This document shows, piece by piece, positions 43,736 to 54,500 of a stretch of DNA of 64,000 nucleotides. The DNA lies in the NCBI RefSeq assembly GCF_033473495.1, contig NC_088942.1, positions 2,573,195-2,637,194 of the forward strand. The letters are read 5' to 3'. The notes beneath the pieces were generated by a model that was not told where the DNA came from, did not search any database, and saw nothing but the letters and a program-made list of their open reading frames with translations. The first letter of the stretch is position 1. Every line of letters begins with the position of its first letter. Source of the stretch: Cercospora beticola. Its lineage: Eukaryota; Ascomycota; Dothideomycetes; Mycosphaerellales; Mycosphaerellaceae. The translations under genes and the position numbers were made by a program.

Positions 43736-45467
43736 ATGCGGCATTGCAAGAGGATGCCACTTAGCCCAGGAGTGTCCCGACGTGCTGACTACTTACCAGC
43801 TACACACGCGCAGGATGGAAAGACGAATTTGATAACGTGGGAGACAGACCATGATCCGCAGAATCCCAAGAACTGGTCCACAAACCGCAAATGGTGGACG
43901 ACCATCGTCGTATCCTAATTCGCATTCGTCAGCCCGGTTGCATCAACCATGATCGCTCCTGCCTTGGAGTCCATTTCGACGGAGTTTGGCGTAGAGGAAG
44001 CCGTCAGAAGCCAATTGATGCTCAGTGTTTTTGTCCTAGCATATGCATTCGGACCTCTACTATTTGCGCCGCTCAGCGAGCTATATGGACGACGAATCGT
44101 GCTACAGCTTGGCAATATCTTCTCCTTCGCTTTCAATCTGGGATGTGGCTTCGCTCAGAATTCCAATCAGATGTAAGTAGAGCTCGCTGTCTATTTGCTT
44201 TCGATCATTACTGAATTGCGAGATAGGATTGTTTGCCATTTCCTCGCTGGTGTTGGTGGTAGCGTGCCAGTGAGTGTCGGTGGTGGCACAGTCAGTGATA
44301 TATGGCATCCTCACCAGAGAGGTCAAGCAGTTGCAATATACTCCTTCATGCCACTGTTTGGACCTGCTGTCGGTACGTGTGCCCGCTGGTCAACGTCCAA
44401 CCACAGATTGTTGATTCAATCTTTCCTGACTGCTACTACTGCACCTCATGTTTCGAAAACAAGACTGCAGTACACGAGAGTCCGGGCTGATAGTCATGAA
44501 TAGGTCCAATTGCTGGGGCATTCATAGCCGAGCATACCACGTGGCGATGGTGCTTCTGGAGCACATCAGCGGCATGCGCCCTCATTCAAGGCATTGCATG
44601 GTTCTTTCTCCAAGAGACATACGCACCTGAGATTTTACGTCAGAAGAAACTTGTCGCGATCCGCAACACAGGAGACCTGAGCCTTCGTACTGGTCTCGAA
44701 CGCAGAACCCCGATCTTTGAGTACTTCCAAACAGCGATGACAATGCCGATACGAATTTTCGTCACCCAACCGATAATACAAGTCCTCACGGTATATCTTG
44801 CATACGTTTATGGCATAGCCTACTTGCTGCTTGCCTCCTTTCCGACGCTGTGGACATCACCACAGTATTACAGCGAGTCAAACGGTATCGCAGGATTGAA
44901 CTATATCTCGATTGCAGCTGGTCTCCTTGTTGCCAGCCTGGTCGCTGCGCCGCTCAATGATGTGATCTTCAGTCGATTGACTGCACGCAACAAAGGCGTC
45001 TCAATTCCCGAATTCCGGGTCCCTCTCATGATACCTGGGAGTATTATGGTTCCCCTTGGGCTCTTGTGGTAAGTCTATCAACCTCTCATGAACAAACAAG
45101 ACTGACAACAGCGGGTACAAGGTACGGCTGGACTGCGGAAACCCGCATGCACTGGGTCCTGCCCAATATAGGAGTCGCAATTTTCGCATCAGGAACAGTC
45201 ATTATCTCCCAATGTATCCAGACGTACATTATCGATGGCTTCGCCATCTACGCGGCATCGGCTTTAGCCACATCCACTTGTCTGCGATCGCTTTGCGGAT
45301 TTGGATTTCCTCTATTCGCGCCATACTTGGAATCTGCCATTGGTTATGGGTGGAGCTCGACAATACTTGGGATTCTTGCTATAGTGGTCGGCTTCCCAGC
45401 ACCACTACTCTTGTGGAGATTTGGTCCAACTCTACGTACGAAAAGACCGTCAACTGTTGCCGCTTAA
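43736..45467 (+). pseudogene. MFS transporter of the PKS cluster with in-frame stop
   Basis: Five exons are visible (43736-44172, 44227-44372, 44504-45068, 45122-45467, the first carrying the defect, so four spliced units), about 497 codons. The order is that of the fungal DHA1 efflux family: DHDPQNPKNWSTNRKWW, SPVASTMIAPAL, FAPLSELYGRR (motif A), HFLAGVGGSVPVSVGGGTVSDIW, RGQAVAIYSFMPLFGP, FLQETYAPEIL, and WRFGPTLRTKRP at the end. All splice junctions keep phase, including a 131-nt intron at 44373-44503. Codon 61 (43916-43918) is TAA inside the first membrane helix, between TTIVVS and FAFVSPVAS, with reading frame continuing in the same phase after it. No intron can remove it. So the full-length transporter cannot be made as read, unless a sequencing error is involved. 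An internal start at the methionine of MIAPALES would lack the first helix. Confidence 0.75.
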
Positions 45468-45876
45468 GTCGGAAGTTGGGTCGAGTTGATTGCAGCGGGA
45501 GTGACTCCAAGAGGACGCAGAGTGACGCCGCGGGTCGCAAGGCAGCGCCTGACACAGGGAAAACAAGGGTTGGAATAGCCAGCACCCATCTATTGCTCAA
45601 GACGTGTTACGGTCGGCCACGGAAGCACGGCCTGGAATTTTGAATATCTGGCGTTTCGAAGCGGCGACAGTACTCGAGCTTGCCGCCACGGAAAGACAAC
45701 ACGTGAAGCTCATGCATGTGAAGCTGATCTGCGCGCTCTAGACCCACTTTGTGCAAACAGTGTCACCTATTGTCCAAAGCACAATAGAGGCAGAAAACTT
45801 TGTGCGCACTCGACTCGACAACCACTTCCACTTCATCACCACGTCTTCGCTCTCGCACATCCACTCACACCACATC

Positions 45877-46774
45877 ATGGCCGCAAACTCAACCCCTGGA
45901 ATCACCGACGCTGTCAAAAGCCTTTTCGGCGACGACCGCTACACCGATCTGACCATCCTATGCAGTGAACATAAATGGCGTGTCCACAAAGCAATTGTTT
46001 GCACACGTTGCGAGTTCTTCGCCAAAGCCGTCGACGATGGCTTCCAGGTGTGTTCCAGAGCACTTTTCTACAGGCGGAACTGACGAGTCTATAGGAAGCC
46101 GGTGCTGGTGTCATCGATCTCCCGAATGATCATCCAAACGCAATCGCAGCCATGTTGAGATTCTTGTACACGGACGAATACGACGACGCCGCGCACCTTC
46201 TGTCTGTGGCCAGCGAAAAGGAAGAGCATGAATGGACAATACTTCCGATGCACATTCGCGTCTACCAGATGGCCCACAAGTACGAGCTCCCCAAGCTGGC
46301 TGATCTGGCACAAGAGGAACTTGAGGTTTGCCTGAAGCACGAGGATGAGGCACAAGGCCTGTACAAGGCAATCAAGATAGTGAGTCAAGTCGCTTTTCAC
46401 ATTGCATGAACGCTGCTAACATGTTACAGCTTTGGGAGCAGAACGGAGAAGCCTGGCAACCATTGCGAGCATGCGTCATGGAACATTTTCTCAGACGCAC
46501 AGACCTCCTGGTCGACAAAGACCGCAGCTTCCAACATTATCTCGAATCACATCCGTCGGTCGCCGCATCATTCTCGCGATCTCTCGTTGTCATGCTCGGC
46601 ACATCCGGGCCGCTGCAAAAGGTTTACAAATGCCCAAAGGACGACTGCGGCGTAAAGTTCATAGTAAAATGGCGGGATCAAGATACTGAAATGGGCTGTG
46701 CAGGATGTGGACAGCGGTACTCAAAGGCGACTTGGAAGCGCTTTGAAACGTTGATGCGGGTGGAGTTTGTGTAA
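45877..46774 (+). CDS. BTB/POZ domain protein with C-terminal Cys pairs
   Basis: Three exons (45877-46047, 46095-46379 and 46430-46774) give 266 residues; both introns are about 50 nt with clean ends. The BTB domain is at about 14-115: RYTDLTILCSEHKWRVHKAIVCTRCEFFAKAVDDGFQ (in part), then VIDLPNDHPNAIAAMLRFLYTDEY, and IRVYQMAHKYELPKLADLAQEEL. The C-terminal part holds two CxxC-like pairs (YKCPKDDC and GCAGCGQR), suggesting a small zinc-bound fold. Such single-BTB proteins are numerous in Dothideomycetes and usually mediate dimerisation or recruit Cullin-3, but no specific role is known. The start at MAANSTPGI is chosen because the upstream extension (from 45751) is not family-like. Confidence 0.8.
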
Positions 46775-47099
46775 GGTGCTGCATACGACAAGAGACCATC
46801 CCACAGTGGCGAGAAGAATGGCCGATATTTTGAAACCTCGTGCTCTGTAACGTGCCGCTTTCGATGTTTGTCCTCGATCGCACTCAATCAAGGGTAGAGA
46901 TAGCTAGTGCTCTTAATAGATCAAGAAGTCCGAAGAAAATTGCATATGCTTCGTTTCGATTTATCTCGAATATCCCGATTTGTCCTCTACAGATCTGAGA
47001 TCTCTCTACGAATTAATATGTACATATAGGGGATGTTACCCGGCTTTACTAGAACATTGGAGCACCTTTTATATCGTCTTACTATTTGCTCGCCGATGT

Positions 47100-47485
47100 T
47101 GTAAGTTTCTCGTAGGGGACGTAGACGCTTATCGCAGGCGAGGTAGACGCTTCCCGTAGACGAGGCAGACGCTTCCCGTAGACGAGGTAGACGCTTCCCG
47201 TAGACGAGGCAGACGCTTCCCGTAGACGAGGTAGACGCTTCCCGTAGACGAGGTAGACGCTTCCCGTAGACGAGGTAGACGCTTCCCGTAGACGAGGTAG
47301 ACGCTTCCCGTAGGCGAGGTAAACGCTTCCCGTAGACGAGGTAGACGCTTCCCGTAGACGAGCAGACGAAACAGAAGTTTCTCGTAGGCGAGGCAAACGC
47401 TTCTCGCACACGAGACAAACACTTCTCGCAGACGAGGCAGACGCTTCCCGCAGACGAAACAGAAGTTTTTCGTAGGCGAGGTAGC
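47100..47485. repeat. 22-bp minisatellite, about 16-17 units
   Basis: The unit is GTAGACGAGGTAGACGCTTC plus CC, repeated head to tail with small changes (GGC for GTA, CTCGCA for CCCGTA). The central units are near identical; the right-hand third is more diverged and shows a GAAACAGAAGTTTCTCGTAGG variant twice. As 22 is not a multiple of three, all reverse frames stay open, which creates artificial long ORFs of 127-177 residues with Leu/Arg/Ser repeats. I treat those as artefacts. Arrays like this are common near fungal chromosome ends. Confidence 0.9.
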
Positions 47486-47853
47486 CCGTGTTGAGCATTT
47501 CTTACTGTGCATCTCAGCATATCCTAAGTAGTCTCAAGAGGATGCAACGATATTCAGATCACCTCCTACGAGTAGTGGAGGTCGTCAGGAAGGCTTCCAA
47601 GCCGCGAAGGGAAAGTGCGGTTGGAGAACGCAGAAAGAAGGATTGCAGAGAGTCATTGGAGCCTGTATAGAAACAAAACTTTTATTCATGTATAAGCAGA
47701 ATCTGCCCTGCGTAGTAGTAACGTGTGATGTGGCCGCTAGTTGTAGCAGCGATCGCTTGCGACGCACTCACCAATTCGTTCTCATCCTCCATCGTATCCA
47801 CGTCTCACCGCTCGTTGCCGACTCAACCATCCGAGGAAGCATACGCATCCGTC

Positions 47854-49011
47854 CTATTTCCGCATTCTGCTCAGCAACCACATCTTGAAAATGCCATCAC
47901 CATGCCACTCAATGTTCCCCGCGCGCTTCGCGAGAGCCAAAATGTCCAACATTCCCGGTATCTTGTCTAATATGTTGAGGTTGGACATCCAAGGGTACTC
48001 GGGATGCTTCCGACACTCTGCAAGGAACTGGTCTTGATCGTGTGGCAGGTGGAGCACTAATTGCTTCGGGGCGAGGTCGTCGAGTTGTGTGACAAGTCGA
48101 GCGAGGTCTCTGGCCAATGATGAGCTGAATGGGTCGGAACAGAACACGGCAACGTGAAGGTGGCGGATGTGTTGTTTAGCTTCCTTGCTCTTGTCGTCGT
48201 CCGAGCGCATTGCCAATTCAAGAGCACGTAGGCTGTTGAAGCAGAACGTGTTCTTCTCATAGAAAACGGGCAAAGCCTCGGAGTACAGCTGCTTCGAGAC
48301 GCGCAGGATACAGAGCATATCGCTCATCACTGGAAGAATCAGGGTCTGTCGTTTTATCGTTCCCGTGCGCTCAACTGTGAGATTTTCTGGAGCAAGACCA
48401 GTGAACTCATACATTAGTCTCTGCTCGCCCGTCACGATCGGAAATCGCCACTTGAACCCCTCGTCTGGATACACTAGTAGCATTTTGCAGATCTTCTCGC
48501 GCAATTCAGCCGAGAGCCCGGGGAAATCGAATGTTCCTTGACGTGCAGGCTCCAGATACTGACGCAGATGTACTCGAGCGGCTGGGAGGGAGACTTTGAG
48601 CCTCGTGTTGAGCTCTTCTACCGGATCGGAGTGCTCGCAAGGGAGGTCGAAGCTGCGGATGGCAAGGAAGAAGTCGGGAATGGTCCACTTCAATGACGAG
48701 CCACGGCGGTGGTGCGCGAGGTCTACTTGGAAATTCGCGTAGTTCTCGTGAACTTCGTCACCATAGTGTTGGAAGGTTCGATAGATCCAGGCAAGGACTT
48801 GACTACGATCAGGCTCTTCCTCCTCTATCATAACCAGAGCGAGTACGATCAGCTCCTCGGTCGTGAATGGAGGACACTCGCGAGTTTCCGACCAGGGCTT
48901 GATCACCGCCGCCACTTCGTCGCGCAGGCAAAGAGGCTCTTGTGTGGGCACGAACTTGAGTTTCGCAGTGAGCTGATTGGCAGCACCGCTGTTGGGGACT
49001 TCTGTCGACAT
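47854..49011 (-). CDS. hypothetical protein, F-box/2EXR-like domain architecture with winged-helix-like N-part
   Basis: This is a single-exon gene of 385 residues. The N-terminal third contains PPFTTEELIVLALVMIEEEEPDRSQ followed by VLAWIYRTFQHYGDEV (about residues 47-85), which looks like a forkhead-like winged-helix segment often seen in Dothideomycete proteins of this kind. The centre has FDFPGLSAELREKICKMLLVY (about 160-180), the FPxLPxELRxxIY-like motif of fungal 2EXR/F-box-like proteins, and later ILRVSKQLYSEALPVFYEKNTFCF, another hallmark of that group. No catalytic residues are visible. The family is large, lineage-expanded and uncharacterised; a role in protein turnover is only suggested by F-box resemblance. 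It is probably cytosolic or nuclear. Confidence 0.7.
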   Translation of the reverse strand: MSTEVPNSGAANQLTAKLKFVPTQEPLCLRDEVAAVIKPWSETRECPPFTTEELIVLALVMIEEEEPDRSQVLAWIYRTFQHYGDEVHENYANFQVDLAHHRRGSSLKWTIPDFFLAIRSFDLPCEHSDPVEELNTRLKVSLPAARVHLRQYLEPARQGTFDFPGLSAELREKICKMLLVYPDEGFKWRFPIVTGEQRLMYEFTGLAPENLTVERTGTIKRQTLILPVMSDMLCILRVSKQLYSEALPVFYEKNTFCFNSLRALELAMRSDDDKSKEAKQHIRHLHVAVFCSDPFSSSLARDLARLVTQLDDLAPKQLVLHLPHDQDQFLAECRKHPEYPWMSNLNILDKIPGMLDILALAKRAGNIEWHGDGIFKMWLLSRMRK

Positions 49012-50959
49012 TTTGGCTGACTTCGAAGGCGATGTTGAAGAGAGTTGTCATCGCGAGGAGGATGTTGTTCTCGAGTAAGCGGTGGCAGGTGCAGAGACGA
49101 GAAATGCGCAGGCGAACAGCGCTGTGGTGGGGTTGTGGAAGTTGTTTCAGGAATGTGGGATTCAACACCAGAAGGAGCCGCCAGAATAAGCTTTAGGCTT
49201 CTATTCATGTGACGTTCCGCTTCCGTGTGAAAGTGAATACAGGGAACAACGTCACAATACTCGGTACACGGCAGCTGAAGATGGGGCCTCCAGCAGTGAG
49301 CCTCAAACCGCCGAACGAGCCGAACAGTATGACTTTGAAAGGAAATTTGCTCAGCGCTTCAGAACAATGTGAGTGCCTTGAGCTAATTGGCTGTTGCCTG
49401 TTTCAATCCCCCCACGACGGCCTCTCACACCTATACATCCACATCACCTCAATAGGACCTCACTTGATCGCTTTCTTCCTCAAGCCCTCGCTTCTCTCCT
49501 GAAACATGCGCGGAGCTGACATGTTGCCGCCGGAGCGAATCCGAGCTCCCCCAAGCTCCGACTTCACGTACTATGCCGCGTTTTTCGCCCAACTCCAAGT
49601 CCAAGTCTGGAGAGCATCATCCATCTGAACGATTCCACCATACGATGAACAGAGCCGGTGAGGATATGTCGCTATATGTCCAAGGATGGCGACGCACATG
49701 ATGATTGATCACGCTGGTATTGCCCCAGATTCAGCCCGCCTGTTCGAGCTCACTCTCGACGGCGTGCTGCCCTTCCAATCTGCCTCTAGATGGCCTCAGA
49801 CAGAACCTTGACAGCCTTCTCATCTAGGCCTATGGCTGGGCTTTCCTCGCCTATCCGTCTTTGGAAGGTGGTCGCGAGGCCTCAAAGCTCACAGAGACCG
49901 AGCGGATGCTGACACCTAGAGGCTCCCTTCACCAAGCGAAGCAGCTACCAAGATCCGAACGAGCATGTCGACGAGAACAGAGTCATCGACCTGACAGAGA
50001 AGTGCCAAGCACGATGCTGACGTACCTGAGGCTCCCACTGTCAGCTGATGATCGTTCTGTCAATCGGAGTGGGCACGCCAGACGATCAAACTATGGCATC
50101 CGAACGCATCGGGGCTGCGGAGATAACAGCGGGGGCGGTATACATTGTAGACACAGAGGCCATCGTGGACAGGGACCCATTCGAAACGACGCCACTTTAC
50201 CGTGAGCTGGGGACGGACGGCAATCACTACCAGGACCGGCAGCACGCCTGCCGACTGATAGTGCATGAGAGCCATTCACCCCTCACAACTGATCAGATCA
50301 GGGTGTCAGCATGTCCGACGCCAATGCAGGGGCCACACTGAGCGAGACTGACCATCAGAAGGTGCTTATATGGCCATGACGCACCGATGATCAGGAAATG
50401 CAAGCCCACAACGGTAAGAGCGAAAAAGGATTTGAGCGATCTGAGGGAGTGCCAGCCTGATGAACAGCAGCGGGTAGCTTGGAGATGCTACCTTCGTTGG
50501 ACTATCTGATCAGAAGCATCACCAGCTTGCACAGTAGCTCCCAGCAATTGTTTTGCACTGTAGCTACCTTGGTTTGCGGGTGCTCGAGTGAAGATGTTAC
50601 GTATGGCGAGGGCAACAGGACGTCGTTCGGAAAATGAGCGTTTCTGCGGCTGCGCCTGATACTTCAGCTGTTTTCCCTCATGCACTATCTCGGGCGGCCT
50701 GAGCAAACTTGATCGATGCGACCTCGCGGATGGCATGTGGTACCATGGTCCAGCGCCTGGTCCTGTCTGAGTCGTGCTGACATGGTGAACAGACGTGTAG
50801 TGTTTCGAGAGTTTGCAAAGGGATCCGCAAAGACTGCGTGCCCAATCATTTCGCGCCAACTGTGCGTGCTCCGCCGAATCTTGCTGAAAGTCTGTACAAA
50901 ATCTGATCCAGTGGCAGCCTCCAACGGACCTACGAGGGCGGCCTCGTGTAGAATAGTGT
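49012..50959. other. gene-poor region, 1.9 kb
   Basis: The frame at 50048-50341 reads for about 97 residues with mixed composition (LSIGVGTPDDQT), and its overlap at 49861-50205 is in another frame; neither matches anything I know. The minus frames at 50488-50990 have low-complexity content. No tandem repeat and no RIP bias are seen. I accept no gene. Confidence 0.4.
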
Positions 50960-51313
50960 CTACTGGGGAGCTGCACACCAGCAATCGCATTTCCCGTCTG
51001 GCCTACAGGAACGGTCAGTGTAGCCGTGGCTTACGGAGCATAGTCATTTCTCTCTTACCTTGCAGATGCATCCCAATAGGGCCAAACGCACTAAGTCTAT
51101 GTGTGAGTGATCCAAGTAGACAATGACAAGAGTTGTGGGAAGACATACCTCTTGGGGACATATGCTCTTGCAGCTATCGATGTCGGCTTGCGCACAATTC
51201 GACCATTTGTGGCCTCCGTTTCGCTCATCACGTCCGCAATGCAATCGAAGTTCTGCCGCATTAATAGCGGCTATGGTGACGAAAAGAGCGGTCCAGAAGG
51301 TGAATGAATGCAT
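50960..51313 (-). CDS. small secreted cysteine-rich protein (79 aa, eight Cys), effector candidate
   Basis: Three exons on the minus strand (51313-51149, 51090-51059 and 51002-50960) encode 79 residues. Intron 1 (51148-51091, 58 nt) has GTATGT and CTTAG; intron 2 (51058-51003, 56 nt) has GTAAGA, a CACTGAC branch and TGTAG. Both keep phase and remove all stops. Residues 1-19 (MHSFTFWTALFVTIAAINA) are a signal peptide. The mature 60 residues carry eight cysteines at 26, 40, 48, 52, 56, 71, 73 and 75: C-x13-C-x7-C-x3-C-x3-C-x14-C-x-C-x-C. The CxxxC and CxC spacings resemble a Cys-stabilised alpha-beta (defensin-like) fold, but the family is not recognised. Size, secretion signal, cysteine content and subtelomeric location are those of fungal effectors or antimicrobial peptides. 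Activity is unknown. Confidence 0.65.
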
Positions 51314-52978
51314 AATTGTCGATTGATAGCTGCAGGAAAACTAACAGCAAGGCAGAAGAGAACTTTCTGTAGTTGTAGATATAGTTTGTCGAGAGTTGCC
51401 AAGAAACTGCTCCTGAAACGAGTGTAAGCACTAGTCCACTCGACCCAGATATCCAGAGAGCTAGAATATATCGCATCGCACCGAAAACGATCCGTTGCCG
51501 GCAGGAATGGGCTGAAGATGATACGTGAGGTTGTACTGATGATTCTCTGACTACAACGAGGTCCACCTTGCTGAGCCGCGGTACGCGATGGCAAACTCTT
51601 GAGCGCCAAGTACCAAGCATGGTATCTCAAATGCGCAAAGCACCAGCAGGAAGCATCGAAATGGCAATGCGAAGAAGAGCAGCGAAGGATGCCCATTCAT
51701 GTAACTGCTGGCGTCGTGTTCGATAGGTATCTTGCAGTGCCATGCTCGAAGAGTATACTTGTAGGAGCCGAACTATGCTCTAACAACGCCAGAACTTCGT
51801 GAGTATGCATCAGAAGGTGAACGAACTTGGCGAGGTAGGCGATGATAGCGAGCGCGACAGCAAGATCCCGTCGATGATGTGTCACGATCGACCAAGTAAG
51901 CCAATGTCGACAGGCCACACCGATGGCGTTTGAAACAACTGACAGTGTCAAAGATCATATCAGAGACGACGAAAGCATACATCTTCGGCTTGGCGACGGT
52001 GATCGAATCTGCTGACCGCCTAATTCTGCTGCTCCAACTGCTCCTGAAGGCGGCAAAATTCTTGTCGAACCGGTTCTACGTGTGTACGAAGCTCGTACTC
52101 CTGTTTTCGCAGCCCAACGGCAAGTGAGCGTGTTGGAGTTGTGCCTCTAACGTGGAGCCATCGGAGGCCATTGCGGAAATGTGATCGAGGGTCGCTGAGT
52201 GAGGTGGGATGTGAGCGGATCGGAAAGTGCTCTAGCAGACTTGCAGTTGTTCGTGATGGCCTATCGTGATTGTCTTGCGGAATGGGCGACCAACGTGTTT
52301 TGGCAGACGGAGTTGATGGAGATGGAAGTGGCGAGTGCTGGGAACTTGGCGTCTTCTTGCAGAGTCACACGAGCATGGCCGAGCACGCGTCCCGGAAGCT
52401 GTGCTGCAGGTCTTCGGGGAAGGGCAAAGGCCAACAAAGACCTGGTTCTGTCTGGGCTTGTCGCGGCTGCAGTTCACTTGCCGCGATAATGATCTCGACT
52501 GTGCGGTGAGCCTACTACTGTTTTCACACGAGTTTTTCGCATGCCGCAAGGGTCAACCGCCCCTCCTGACACAATCAGAGGTCAAAGGGCTCAGCTCTGA
52601 TCCGATCTGTCAGATCTCACCCCACTGTCTGACTATGTACTCGAATCTCAGCGGAAGCGGAAGGACTATCCCATCGAAGTTTTGCCACGATCGTCCACGA
52701 TACCAAACTTGGAGAGTGTGAATCGATGACTTTTCAAACGAGCGACGTTGCCCAAACCCCTAATCTTACCCCCACCAGAGACAACGAACCCATATGCGGA
52801 TTCCTCCCTTCCTAAGCGACACGCCCAAAGATATGTCGCTTTCGACATGCATACCACCTCCGTCGATCGCCGTCGGTGAGGCGGATGGAACACCAGAAGC
52901 GCTCACATTGACAGGATTTTACTCAGAACGTGGATCCGGGCTCTCAAGCTCGTCAACGCAGCACTCTCACCGCCATCA
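51314..52978. other. gene-poor region with coding-like traces, 1.7 kb
   Basis: Short minus-strand pieces around 52000-52500 look coding in composition (for example LRKQEYELRTHVEPVRQEF near 52085-52125, and a stretch ending VCQNTLVAHSARQSR near 52270) but they lie in different frames separated by stops, with no splice signals that join them. They may be a decayed gene. I cannot name it. Confidence 0.3.
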
Positions 52979-53136
52979 TGAGAGACTTCAAGGTTTCCGC
53001 TCTGGTCATCATCGTCAGCATCACTGTCAGTGCTCTGGCGAGCTCGATCTTTCACCTCATGACACATACTGTCACACCTCCACCGCCACGCGCCACGACG
53101 TCTCCGTCCCATGCGAGACCACAATTGAAGGACTAG
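52979..53136 (+). CDS. putative small membrane-anchored or secreted peptide
   Basis: A short frame from MRDFKVSALVIIVSITVSA has a strong hydrophobic segment (about residues 7-27) followed by a Pro/Thr/Ser-rich tail of about 20 residues. The next plausible coding stretch, 53158-53436, is in the same frame after a stop at 53134-53136 and contains Asn-rich sequence (NRNDTSIIKNDT). A missed intron could join them, but I found no good donor. I do not recognise the protein. Confidence 0.25.
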
Positions 53137-53898
53137 TTCCCACCCGGGAACGAGTCTTTGGGGCCGTCTCACACGTTACCTGCCAGCCAGAATGCATCCA
53201 CTTCGCCGACCGCCGAATTGTTACCACTGACCCAGCGACAACTTGACTCAACGGCCTTTTTCTTCTCGCGCGATTTGGTCGACCAGGTCAATCGTAACGA
53301 CACATCCATCATCAAGAATGATACACCTCAACCCCATCGCGCCCTCTTCATTGACAAGCCAGGATCGGCACCTTCGTCACTTGGTCGGTCCTTCGGACGC
53401 CCGGAAGAGGAGGAGAGCACATCTGACTGGCATTGAGACTCTCTGCTTGGACAGCCATCCGGTGACTGATGATCACAGCAACGCACACCTGCAACGGCCG
53501 AGCAGACCTTCTTTGGGCAGGAATGCTGCAATGATAATGGAGACAGAGGCAATTGGGAGACGTAAAAGTATCCCAGAAAGTTCAGGACAAGTCGTTTGAT
53601 GGTGATACTTTGAAATTGGTCTTTGGGAGGGCAGGATGCATTTGATCAAAAGAGAGCTGAAGCATTCTCGGGTCAGCAAAGAGCAGGACCCGACGCTGTT
53701 ACCATTGGGCAAGGTTGGCACCTCTATCAGCTTGAAGCAGAAAATGGCTTCGTCGAGAATAGTCCTCATTGGACATCTTGTCATCGCGTGCTTCGATCGA
53801 TAGACACTCTTCCCAACGATCGACGTCGTGGCCTCTTCTCACACAAGCAAAGCATATTCTGGGAGTCATCCAGGCGTTGATGTCACTGCCAAGTTTGA

Positions 53899-54500
53899 TT
53901 ATCTGTTGCATGACTGTGCTTGTGACAGGTAATGGCACACATTCGATGGTTGGTGCAATGGAGTAGTTCTGAATTGCTGTTCGAAGATGGCCGAGAGATC
54001 CGTGATGTGGGAAATGGCCCTCATCTCCTGGAACAATGTTGTCTTTTGAGAGATGATGAGAAATGACGATTGCGGCGTCCCACGGACAAAAGCAGCAGTC
54101 CTCATTCTTCGATGCAGACTTAACTGTCGACTCGTCTTCATCGTGGTACAAGGCACATCTTGCACCGCGCCCGAGGCGGTAGACCCCGATGCGGCAAAAC
54201 TTATCTGTAGAAAGCAATTTTGTCGAAGACAAGATCGAATTCCACGTTGATGCAAGCTGGACAGAGAAGTCAGTAAAGCCAAAAGGTCTTCCCAGTGGAT
54301 CTCGCCAAGCATGTAGTCAGCTTCTTCCTCTTTGCTTGGGTCCAGGCAAGGATGAAAACCTGCGACTTCGTCGAAAGATCTGGTCCGGGTCAAGCTGCGG
54401 TGGTAGAAATTGCGGCTTCTCGTGCATTGAGGTCAGCATATGCAGCACAGCTGCTCCATCGTGGTCCTTGCGCAGGTCAAGACTGAGAGTCAGTGCTCTC
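53899..54500 (-). pseudogene. BTB-type gene relic, paralogous to 55758-56245
   Basis: At about 54355-54465 the minus strand encodes LDLRKDHDGAAVLHMLTSMH followed by EKPQFLPPQLDPDQI. This matches the block of the gene at 55758-56245 (LNLRQEHDGEALLHMFALLH then DEPHYLPSLLTPSQL) at about half of the positions, without gaps. After this the frame is interrupted, and the sequence continues in another frame from about 54393 (FDEVAGFHPCLDPSKEEE). The upstream part corresponding to the BTB strands is not recognisable. This is best read as a degraded paralogue of a lineage-expanded subtelomeric BTB family. Confidence 0.4.

Noticed and set aside
46987..47520. Long minus-strand reading frames (127-177 residues) of Leu/Arg/Ser repeats
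   Set aside because: They are the three frames of a 22-bp minisatellite; all frames are open because the unit lacks stops. No flanking coding sequence or splice logic.
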